NCBI GenBank assembly: GCA_009746045.1 | Contig: RPFO01000645.1 | Location: 537,185 to 601,184, forward strand | DNA: 64,000 nt | Direction: 5' to 3' | Origin: Mesostigma viride | Taxonomy: Eukaryota; Streptophyta; Mesostigmatophyceae; Mesostigmatales; Mesostigmataceae | Shown here: positions 42,801 to 54,800 of the stretch, one piece after another | How positions within the stretch are numbered: the first letter of the stretch is position 1 | How the letters are laid out: every line of letters starts with the position of its first letter | Position numbers and translations under genes: made by a program | The notes under the pieces: model-generated | The model's input: the letters and a program-made list of their open reading frames with translations, nothing else | The model's database searches: none | What the model was told of the DNA's origin: nothing

Positions 42801-45800
42801 TCGGCTGCCGACGTCGGGTCCTCCCCCTCCTCGGCCCACGCGGCCAGGTTGGCGCCCATGCCCGCCAGCAGGTCCAGTGCGGCGATGCTGCGCTCCGGCC
42901 CCCCCACGCGCGACTCGGCGTAGGCGCGGGCCGTCTTGAGGCACGGCAAAAAGTTTGCTGCGCGCACGTGCGACGCGTCGCCCAGCAGGAAGAGCAGGGC
43001 TTCAAAGCCCACAGCGGCGGCTTCCGGGTGGTGCGACCCCATCTCGAGAAGTTGCAGCACGGTCTTCCACCCCAGGGGCGACTGGATGTAGGTCACGTCC
43101 ACCCTCACGAGGCGCAGCACGTCCTGCATGATGCGCTCCGCGTACACGTCCGCCACCTGGAAGGAGTGGGGGTGGGAGGGTTGAAGGGGGATGAAAGGGG
43201 GGGACAAAGGCAAGGCAAATGAGGCAGGTTCAAGTGTAGGAAATAAAGATGCTGATTCCAGGAAGAAAATAAGAGATTGCCTTCAATCCTTCGGTCCGTG
43301 TGTGTGCATGAGTGCGCGTGTGTGCGTGTGAAGCCATGGGATAGCGCGGGCCCTATGCAGCCATCTACCCCCATATCCGTTCATCATCACAAGGTGTTGA
43401 ACCCCTACTTTTGCGTCCGCGGTCAACCCTCTCCTTCCCCCCATCCAGAGCGTCTAGTTTTCCCCGTTGCGTCCAGTTTCCCCCCTCCCTACCTTTCCGC
43501 CCAACACCACCCTACCTATGCGACCAGCTTTGTTTCTGCCCCCTACTTGTGCGACCAGCTCCGCCACCCTAAATCGGCATCACCTTCCCCCTCCCTGCCC
43601 CTACCTTAGTAACCAGCTTTGTTTCTCCCCTCCCCCTCCTACCTTTGCGTCCAACTTGAGCAGCAGCTTGAGCGACTGCAACAGCTCCTCGGCCATGTCT
43701 GCCTTGTAGGGCAGCAGCCGGCGGCAGATGCGCAGCAGCGAGAAGACCGCCTTATCCACCAGCGGGCCGGGGGCGGTGGCGCTGCCGATGACGGACTCGA
43801 GCCGCTCCGTCACCAGCGGCCTGGGAGGGGAGTGGGGGGGGAGGAGGGGTGGAAGCATTAACAGTGTGCATTTGGGTGTGCAAGTGGGGGTGTTGGGGGT
43901 GTTGGGGGGGGGGGGGGGGGGGGGCGCATCAACGTGGGTTAACCAGTCGGTGGACTGTTGGAGTTTTGCCAGCTGAATTCCGAATATCAGGAGCAAAGTC
44001 AGAGCAAAACAATGGGCCGTGCCATTCACGGGTGACAGGGGAAATCACCGATTACATTCGGCCGGCCCACCACAAGTTGATCCAGCACTTACTGCCACCG
44101 AGTGCAACAACCATGCCTTCGCCCGCAAGAAGAATCCTCAGCAATACTACAATACCTGGGTTGCCCTCAGCAACACTATGATACCTGGGTTGCCCTCAGC
44201 ATCATGACACCTGGGTTACCCTTGTGCTACTCTCTTACCACCCCTTTGCACGTATACCTCCCCCACTAACTGGCATGGGACACGCAACAACAAACACCCT
44301 TTCCCACCCCTTTTCCACCCCTCCACCACAACATTCCCACTCTTCCCAGTGTGAGTTCGTACGCCGTATTATACAATACGGGGGTGGGGGGTGGGGGTGG
44401 CGGGTGGGGGGCGTACTAACGCACTAGAAATACGTCGTATCGAGTTCTCAGCGCTAATACGCCGTATAATACGTATTTTTCGCGCATTTTTTCCACAGAG
44501 CTCCGGGATTGGCGCCAGACCTAGTTTTGGCGTAGCTCACCTAGGCAGGTACGCAGCCTAAACCGTACTCGGGGAGTACGGGCCTACGGTTGGTCCCGCT
44601 TGTCATCTCTGCCTGTTCACCGCGTGGGTAAGCCATGGCACAACGAGACCGACTTGCATAAAAATAATAATTGACGTCCGCGGCCATGAGGTGTAGAAAA
44701 CTGACTGGCATGAGAGCATGGCTTGACATTTTGAAATGCAGTTTTGCAGGCATGATCCATAGGTCTTACAAAGCTTATATCCTTTGACAGGCAACGTTTG
44801 GATGTGCGCAGATATGTCTCGACCTTCTGCTCGGTGCAGCAACCTCGTTTGACCAGCAACCAGGTAGGTCGCCGTGCATGTGCTAACTGTTGCTAGGCGG
44901 GATATATGTCCATACATTTGTACGCGGATTAATTAATTAATTAGGAACATCACTCCGTTGGGAGTCAATGTAGCACATCTCCCTGAGAAGGGGCATATGG
45001 CTTTTAATACATTCTAGGCTACTTCCTGCAAGGGTGGGAATGTAAGCGACCCTTGCTCTAGGTGCACCAGGGCACCTGCACCCTCATAATCTTCACACTA
45101 TGCCCAGCTAAGGGGGAGTATGTTATGTGGGGGAAGATATGTACGCGGATATATGTGTCAAATTATTGCTGACATGATCAATTAGCTACAACGGCCAGGA
45201 AAGGCTCGCAGCTACGTCCATGAGGTGGGTATGCGGCAAGCTGCAGCAAGGAAGGTATACGTAATTAATCTGCGGTTTTGATCTGGTATGTGCTATCCTG
45301 TTCACGTGTTTATTGTATACTGTATCAAGTTCTTGGGTCGATTTCAAAGTGATCGTAGACCTATCAATTGATTAATGGTTGTCATAAAAGGAATTAGTTC
45401 GATTAGCAATCTATATAGCATGCAGTTTGGCTTTGATAGCGATTCGGGCCGTGGTGCCCACACCCCTGTAACTAGGAACTAGATAGCTAGCATCATCCAT
45501 TCCATCCCATTCCCATCCCACTGAGGACTTCTGCTCACGTGGCGCAGTCACGTGTAAATTAATTAATTGCATGCAGTGGATGAGTATCACACTTCATACA
45601 CTGAGACAACCAAGTGAGTGTCAAAGGCTACGCGCATTGCATTCACGACACGTCAATAATGAGGCATTAGTTAGCGTGTTTGAGAGGCATACCCATGGGA
45701 TAAACACCGTAGAATATGACGAGAGACTTGCCAGCATGAATAGCGGCTCGAACATGCCCTTTCTGAGCTTTTGGCATTTAGTACGCGTATAACACACAAT

Positions 45801-48800
45801 ATGGCAATACGCCGAGGTTTGGCGTATTGCCGTGCTAGCCATACTAACTCACACTGACCCTTCCCCACACTTTCCTCACCTCTTTCCCACCCCTTCCGAC
45901 CCCTGCACCACCCCCATGTACCACAGGACATGCAAGAGCAGACATCCCCATTCTATACCTCCAGCCAAGAACACGCCATAAAGGCATAAACGCATTATTC
46001 ATTCCACAAATTTCACTACACTGACGCACCAGAGCAGCTGGATGCGGTCGCGGTTGCGCAGCGTGACGGTGATCAGTAGGTCCAGGCAGAAGACCGCTGT
46101 GTCCTCGTCCTCGGGCGACTTGTGGGGCTGCCCCGCCGCCCACACGAGCGCCTTGGCCAGCTGCGAGAGGGCCTCTGCCTGCAGGAACCTGGGGGATCGG
46201 AGGCAGGGGGGGAGGAGGGGAGGGGAATTATGGAGAGGACAGTGAAGGCGCGGGAGAAGGGAACACAGGCGGTGTTGCCGTGTATGTGCAGGACAAGAGA
46301 GAGGGAAGGGCCAGCAGGGCGGGCATGCAGGCGAGGAGGGCAGGCTTAAGGTGTGCAAGGGATACGCAACGAGGGTTATCTCAACGAGGACACTGATTCA
46401 TGGGGGAGCAAGCACGCACGACACGGGGGGGCGTCTACAGGCAGAGCAGGGCAGAAAGCAACAAAGGAAAGAGGCAGAGCAACAAAGGTAGAAAGGTAAC
46501 AGATTGTGAACATAACTGGGGGGCTGGGGAGGGGGGGGGGGTCAAGCAAGAATATATACACAAGAAAAACGGGGTATAAGACAAGAGAAGGATGTTTGAG
46601 GAAAAACGCTTACGAACTATAAACAAAGGCCACACGGGGACGCGCCGCGGTGCACTAATTCTTGCTGTCGGAGGGGACACATTTAGGGCCACATGGGGTG
46701 GCGTGGCAACAAACTGCCGTTTACTTGCTGTCCGAGAAGGTCAGCACAATAGCCCACGGCTGGCAGAGACATAGCCCTCCTGTACTTGCTAACGAAGAAT
46801 ACAAACACAAGGCCGCATGGGGTGCCTTCTTACATGCTGTCGCAATTCACACAAACGGCAGAAAGATGCCCTCTTACTTGCTGTCCGAAAAGATGTCGTC
46901 GATGTGGCAGGCCTCGATGCACCGCAGCGTGCGCTGCTGTGCCGCAATCTCCAGCTCGGTGGGCGCGGCGGGGGGCGGCTCACTGTCGAGTGAGAGGAAG
47001 CTGCTAAACCGCGTGGACATGGAGCGCAGGATGGAGGAGGAGGAGGAGGTGGCCACTTTGTTCGCCGCGGAAAGGGGCAGGGGGGCGGGCGCCAGCGCAG
47101 CTGTGGCCGCCGTCATGTCTGGGGGGTAGCGGCGATGGACCCGATGACAAGATGGATGGCAGCAACGGAAACAGCGAGGGTGACATCAGGAATGGTGGCC
47201 AACACCCACGCAACGACCATGCGTCCATGGCAGAGAGAAAGATATCGCGGGTGAAGTGAGTGCAGGATGCTCACAACAAGACAGCCCTTGGCAACACGTC
47301 CTTTTTGTTTAGGAGAAAAGGTGTTATTGACTTAACTAGTCACTACTTGGGTCCTGAGTCCCCAGGCCAGAAGGCTAAGTCAGGTTTCAAAATGTGCACA
47401 CCACAAATGCCGCAATCACGGCAGACAACCTGCCGCAGCAACAGATGCTGGGGTATAGAAAAAGCTGGGGTACACAAAGCTTAGACACAAGCAATGAGTC
47501 GAAGAGCAGCAGCGACGGTGGAAGTGGCGTTGCGTGTGCGTGAGCATGCAGAAGCTGCGGAAGAACATTAATCCCGCGTGAAGGGGCCAATATTTCAGAC
47601 AGGTTTCTTTATAACTAGTGTGTCAGCAAGTGACACTACTACTTCACTTAATGAGGACACTCACTGGATGACCGCTGCTCGCCATCACCCATGCCGTCGT
47701 CCGACTCGGTGACGCTCGACGGCAGCAACCCGAGCTTATGCAGCCGCAGCACGCAGTCCAGGATCTGTGACATTGGTGTTATGTATTGTAGACCACATCC
47801 GTGTCATGGGGATGGTGAGCATGGTGAGCGTGCCCAGTGATGGCAGCACGCAAGGAGCGTGCTATACACGAGCAGTTGGGTACATCCCACCTGGGTTGCA
47901 GGAGTAATGGACGACTACCCTGTAAGACTACCAAGGAACCGTGGCCGCGAATGAGAGACCTGGCACGAAAGCTTGGCACAAAACCACCCTGTAGCGGCAT
48001 GCCAGGGTTCCAATAGGGACAAAAGCATTGCCACGACAGCCATGCTTTCTGTCTAATGTAAAAGTGGCATGCGCACACATTCAGCAGATGATATGGCAGC
48101 TATGTTGTGTGGCTATCTTGGCGTGGCCTGTCATCCACAACTTAAACCTGCAACCACACCCCACACCCCACGTCCCACTCACATTCATCGACCACTTGGC
48201 CCCCCTTTACTCACATTCCTCCACCCCGCGCGAATGTAGTCGCCGAACTTGTTGGCGATGGAGAAGACGGTGAGCGCGGCCATGCGCGCCTTGATGTCCT
48301 CCCCGAACGCGACGCATGGCTTCTGGGCGGTCGGGTTGAGCAGCGTCGTGAACTTGCAGAGCGACACCTGGCGGAGGATATGAGCCGGGGGAGGGGGCGA
48401 GGGCATGAGGCGCGGGCAAGGGAGGGGGGCAGGGATGATGGTGGTGAGGACAGCAGGGAGAGGGTGGGGACACGACTAGGGCTGGAACGGCTCGAATATG
48501 GTTGTACTGGTAACATTGGAATAACTCGAGTAAGTTTCCCAGATATCTGGGGTCATCAGGCCCTTGTCTTCTAACTGCAGTATAGATACAAACGGGCTGT
48601 GACCATACACAAAAGACTACCAATTTCTCTTCTAACATGCTTGTGTCATGTCCGCCTAAGCAGGGGCCTCACCCATCGCATCTCCCACCAGCTATTGTTC
48701 GCGGCCTAGTTCGTGCCTGGCATCCGCGACAACCCCAACCAAGCGGAGAGCCTGGCATCCGCCCCAACCCCAACCAAGAGGAGAGCCAGGCATACGCCAC

Positions 48801-51800
48801 AACCCCAGCCATGTGGGGAGCCTGGCATTCGCCACAACCGCAACCAAGTGGAGAGCCTGGCATCCGCCACAACCCCAACCAAGTGGAGAGCCTGGCATCC
48901 GCCACAACCCCAACCAAGAGGAAGGCTTGTGGTGCGGAACCACAGCACCACATCCTGGTTTTCGTACAATCATGTCAGAATACGTCCCTGACCCACGCGT
49001 GCGTTGCGGCCACATGCGTCCCCAACCCCATGCGCATGATTTGCTCGGGAGGGCATCTGTGGCACCGCGGTGGCTCACCCCTGCACCTGTGGCTTACCCC
49101 TGCACCTGGTCTAAAGTTTGGACTTCATCTGTTCAGGCGCTAACCAAGAGGTTTTGGGTGATAATGTTCGCCCACGGCAGCACCCACCACCAGGTTGTGA
49201 AGCACATTCGGTAATCATAGCGTATTCGGCCACCCACAACCCCTTTCCCGGTCTAGCGAGCACTTGTAGTGTACTGCATCACCCACCACCAGGTTGTGAA
49301 GCACGTTCGGTAATGATAGCACATTCGGCCACCCACAACCCCTTTCCCGGTCTAGCGAGCACTTGTAGTGTACTGCATCACCTACCACCAGGTTGTCAAG
49401 CACGTCCTCCATGTAGAGGTGCGCGGATATCTTGGCGACGGAGATGAAGCCGTCCAGCGCCTCGCGCAGCACCTCCTCGTCATCCGCGTGGTCAAACACT
49501 GCGTGACCATTGCAACGCCACCATGACACGTTTACGATCCTGCTGACGCTAGGGTCAAACACTTCACAATGTTTACACCGTTCACACTCACCAGTGTTCT
49601 GGCTAGGGACAAAGACTGCGCGCCGTCGAAGCATCACATCAAGCAGGTGTCATGACAGGCATGCAACATAAAGAGATCCTAACGCTGCACACCATCGTAC
49701 CGTACACAACCACATCAGGCAGGCGGGTGTGTGGGTCAGGCACAAAGCATGGCTGGGGCCAGCAACTGCCCAGAACCGCAGGTGGATGGTGCAGCACAGC
49801 AAGCCAGTCCTCTTTCGGTGGCCCTTGGCGCGGTCCAACCTTTGGAGGCGGGGTCTTGTGGGGGGTAGGCGGCAGCATAAGTGTGAGGAGTAATAGGCCC
49901 AGAGGAGGGAATGGGTACAAATTGAGGTCATGACGCACAGCAGAACACAGGACCGCACTATGCTGACCCAAACTGCCATCCTACATCCTTAGTCCTTCAC
50001 ATCTTGAGGTTGGCTTCAAGGGCAGCAATAGCCCTGCAGCCTGTGAACTCGCTAGTTACTATCGCCCCTCCCTTGCCTCCGCGCGCATGGGTTGCGAGGG
50101 CCAGCACCTACCGACGGAGATTGCGGCAATCGTGGGCCCCCACATGATCGCAAACATGTCGCGGTCGTACAGCGGCAAGCTGCTGGGCGACGCAAATGGG
50201 GTGATGTGGCGCGACCGCTTGAGCAGGTCCAGCCAGCGGCTCTGGTTCATCTCCAGCACGCTGCTGTCCCCAGACATCTTGATCTCGTTGCGGCAGATGG
50301 AGTTGTATATGTCGTCAATCATGGCGCGCGGCAGGTTCTGCCCCGCGTTGATCGCGCGGTTGTTGCGTGCAAACTCCTCCTGCGACATCTTCTTCTTGAC
50401 CTGGAGGACAGGGGGGGGAGGCGTAGAGGCGTAGGACGGGGGGGGAGAGACGCACGGCCAGGCGGGGCAGCGCGGCACAATGGGGGGAGGAGGGAAGGGA
50501 GGAGCAAAGCGCCTTCAGAAAAGTGGTTGACAAGGGGTTTCGATGATTGGCTTTGCGATAAAGGCTTTCAGAAGGGGCTATTGAAAAAGTGGATTCGAAA
50601 GAGGGCAGAGCGAGAGATGGCTTTGAGAAAGGGGATTTTCCAGAGTGGCCTTGAAGACCAACAAGGATGGACTCTTCAGAGGCTAGGATTAAGCAAAGGA
50701 GCTTGAGGGATGCGCCGTCCTAAGACAATTCACTCACAAGTTGTGCAGGTCCCACATCACCCTGCTGGCACAACTCACATGCTAATCGTCCGTGCCCCAC
50801 ACCACCCATCCACCATGCATGTGCCGCTCACCTGCGAGTTGTGCTGGTCCGTGTTGAGCATGATGACCGAGTAGGACAGCACGTATGCTGCATCTGCGTC
50901 CGCAAGAATCCCCCCGCAGTGCGCGTGGTACCGCGCCGCAAACGCCTCGAGCACCCGTCCGATCTTCTGTGCCTCACCCGGCAAACGGAACGTGTCCAGA
51001 AACGTGCGCAGCGCAGCGTCAATTGTCATGCCTTCAAAGTCAAACAGGCACGACAGCTCCCGCAGGACCGCGATGTTGAACTCGCCCGGCTCGCCCACAA
51101 ACTCGCCCAGCACGACCTTGTTGAGACCCGGCGTGTGGCGGAAGAACTTAGCGAGCGAGCGCGGGTGCTCGGTGATGGGCGTGGGCAGCAGGTTGGCCGA
51201 TTGGAGGAAAGCGAGACCTTTCTTGGGGTCGCGGTTGAAGTGGTCCACACCCATCGCTAGCCGCCGCTTCATGTAGCGCCGCCGGCGGTGGAACTCGGCC
51301 AGTCCGACCGGCTGAAAAGAAAAAGGGGGCGCACGCGGGAAGTACGCAACCAACGATGGCATGCATACGGCGGACATGCGAAACGCGGGGGTGAGGTGCA
51401 AGGGGCAAGGGCAGGTCACAGGAACCGATGCATCCGCATGGTCGCATCTCGTGAATCAGGGCCTGGGGAAGCAAGCTCACAAAAAAAGGCTGGCAAGTAG
51501 CAGACCTGGCAAAGAATAGCCCAGGCTATCTATCAAAGGCTCGAGCATTCCCAAGGGTGCTCCTTACCCTCTTATGAGGGACACCCATCTAAAAGACACC
51601 CCCTCAAGTTTGCAAGTTCTTAAGTCACTAGTAAACAGACACCCCTGCTGCCCCAGTAAGGGCCTTCATGTTTAGGCGTCCATGCCAGGCCGCATAGGAT
51701 GCAAATAATCAATCATTACAATCAATACCACGTGCAACAAACCCAACCAAACGAACCAAACCCATCCACCACGCATGCCCACTCACGTCGTCCATGTTTG

Positions 51801-54800
51801 GCACCTCCTCCCAAAAGTCCACGTAGATGGATGGATCCGCCTCGGCCGCTACATGGAAACTGGCCAGGTTGGCATCCTTGGACACGGTGGAGGCGCGCTC
51901 GGCAATGCCGTGGACGACCGCCAGCAGGCCCTCCAGCGACAGCAGGTGCACGGGGGACAGGGGGCAGTTGACGGGGAAGGAGTTCTGGGCAGGGGGGAGG
52001 GCGGGGGGGGGGGCGGCGGGGGGGGGGAGGAATGGGCATGGGCATGGAAGTGTGGGTGCTAACTAGTTAGGAGCAGGCAGTGATTTGTCTGGCAAAATAA
52101 GCTAGCGCGCGGCGCACGAGCTAGCAGGCACTTGGGGATGCCAGCATGTATGGGTGCAAATACAAAGGTTTTTATAGAACAGGTGGAACAGATAGAACCG
52201 ATGACACATCTGCGCTTGCTGTGTAGCACCCTAGTCAGAAAAAATCGCAAGCGCAGGCGAAGTATTCTGGCAATGGCAGGCTCTGCCTTTCTGGATTCAA
52301 GAAGGCACATGGCCACGAGCACCCAACTTGGACGACAAGTTGCCCATGGCATGCACAACTCACCTTGGACAGTAAATTGCACATGGCCTCGAACACGTTG
52401 CGGCAGTAGAGGTCGCAGTCAAAGTTGATGAACATGTCGGTCATGAAGCTGGGCTGGCGGCACAAGTCAACCAGCGCCTCCACGGCGGCCTCCTGCTGCT
52501 CGTAGCTCGCGTTGTGGCCCTTGCCCTCGGCCACGCGCAGCAGCGCGTACAGGAAGAAGGCCTCCAGCTGCAGCTTGAGGTGCTTGCGGTAGAAGCAGTA
52601 GAGGTGGAGCACCAGGCTGTACACGCCCGAGAGAATGGACAAGTTATTGGACAGCCCCCACTGGTGGGGCATGTGCGGCGCGACCCCAAGAGCGAGTGAG
52701 GACGGGGGAGCGGGGCCAGGGTGGATTGGTGGGAAGAGAAGCAACAGAGAGGAGTGGGGGCGGAGACATGTCAGCAGTTTGCACAAAAAGGTAGGTATGC
52801 AGGTGCAGCCTAGGTTCAGGGTGTAGTGCTTAGGGCAAGAACGGTTTGTGCGGCTCGCACAAACCAAGGCGTGTAGATGAGAGGTACCTGAACATTTCTG
52901 CCCTCCATCAAACATTCACTCATCCCCGCATCCTACGGTTGGCGGATGGTGTCTGGGTTATCCCACAACCTTCACACACGGGCATTCAACAGCAGCACAA
53001 TACTGGTAGCATCCCAGAGTGCACGCCCTGAAAATACCCCCCACTTCTCCCCCCCCAACACACACACATGGGCTGGCATCAGGGTCACTACTCGCGTGCC
53101 ACAGAGGAATCACTCAAGAGGCCGGCAGGATGCTCACAACCCCATGCCCTGCTGCATGACCGCACCAGGGAGCAAACGCGAGGTCCAGGTTGCGTACCTG
53201 CATGAGGTGCTTGAACAGCTCCCCTTGCACCAGCCCCAGCAGCTGCGGATGCCGCGAGAAGCCTGGCGTGCCCACCTCCAGAGCTGAGTTGATGAGGCCC
53301 AGGGAGAAGAGGCAGCTGTCCTCGCTGCCGCGCGCGGGGGGGCCGGGGCCCTGGGGTGCGCCGCCGGGGGCCCCGCCCGCCCCCTGCTGGTCGTCGCCCC
53401 CCAGCAGGGAGCAGAGGAAACGGAACACCTCAGCCAAGCAGGCAAGGCCATAGGGCGCGCCCAGCATGACCACCGCAGGGGCAGGGGTGGCGTTGGCTGG
53501 TGGGGTGGCCAGTAGGTTGGAGGTGGTGGCCAGGCCGGTGGCCTTGGTGCCGGTGGCCGCACTGCCGTGGTGTGTGTGGCTGCTGCTGCCACCACGAGGG
53601 GGCGTGTGCGAGGGTGTGACTTCCTTGGAGGCCGGGTTGGACTTGTGGGCGGGTTGGTGGCGCGGTTTGGACGCCGCTGGGGACACAAATGGGGGCAGGG
53701 TGGGGAGGCAGGCATGAGGGGGGGGGGGGGGGTGCGGGGGTGACTCATGGTCAGCTGATCGTCGCATGCAAGTGGTACCAGGGCAACCACCACACGCAAC
53801 AGCCAATACCAAACTGTTTGCGGAGCACAGTTATGGGGCATAGGCTTTAGGGATTGGGCTCAGGGTGGTGGGTTACGTACAATATAGATAACGTACAATC
53901 TAACTCACGTACAATATGTGCCTCGTGGCACTGCTAGCCCTATGCGGCATCGCAGGCAAGGCACGCTTTCTGCCTCTTCCCTTCTTTCTTACTCCATCCG
54001 CAACCACAGGGTGGAGCACACAGGGTGTGTTCCATCGCCTTGTGACAATCACAGTGACGGGCACTGCTCCACTCAACCACCACGGGCTTGCCCTGAATCA
54101 AAGGCTCTGGCTCCATGGTAGGCGCTAAGATTAACATTAACGACCCCACAATTAACGATCACCAGTAAATATGATACCAGTCTGCCCACACACCGGTCTC
54201 CCGTGCGCCAACTCACATGGTGGCTTGGCAGCAGCGGTCGCGTAGCTGATGGGCGGCTTGCCACTCGCCGGGTGGGCCAACGGTGCCACAATGTGCACCG
54301 GCGGCAGCACCTGACGATCCTCCGAGCCCGGTGCCGCCGTCCCCCCTTCGGCAGGCCCTTCACGCCCAGGCTCAGCGGGACTACCCGCGGGCCGAGCATC
54401 CAGACTTAGCGGCGGCATACCCCCGCGGTCGGTAGACTTCACCACACCATCCCCCGCACCCGCCCCATTACTAGCTTCCTCCCTCCCTTGCTGCGCAGGG
54501 CTGACCCTGGCCCCTGGCCCCACCCTGGCCGCTGCATCCCCTTCCACTGGTGCACCCGCATCCGAGACCCGTTCCTGCAACGCGGCCCCTGATGAGCCCT
54601 CCCCATCCCCCTGACTCCCACGACTATTGCCATCCGCCACTGCCTCTGCACCCCCGGATCCCCCCGCCCCCCCACCCCCCACGGGCCCTATCGGCTCCGC
54701 CGCGTTGAGCATAATGCTGGCGTGCTCATGGTGGCCCGGGTGGAGCTCCGCATCAATGGCTACCGCGGTGGCGGACGCGCGCAGCGACTCCTCCAGCAGC

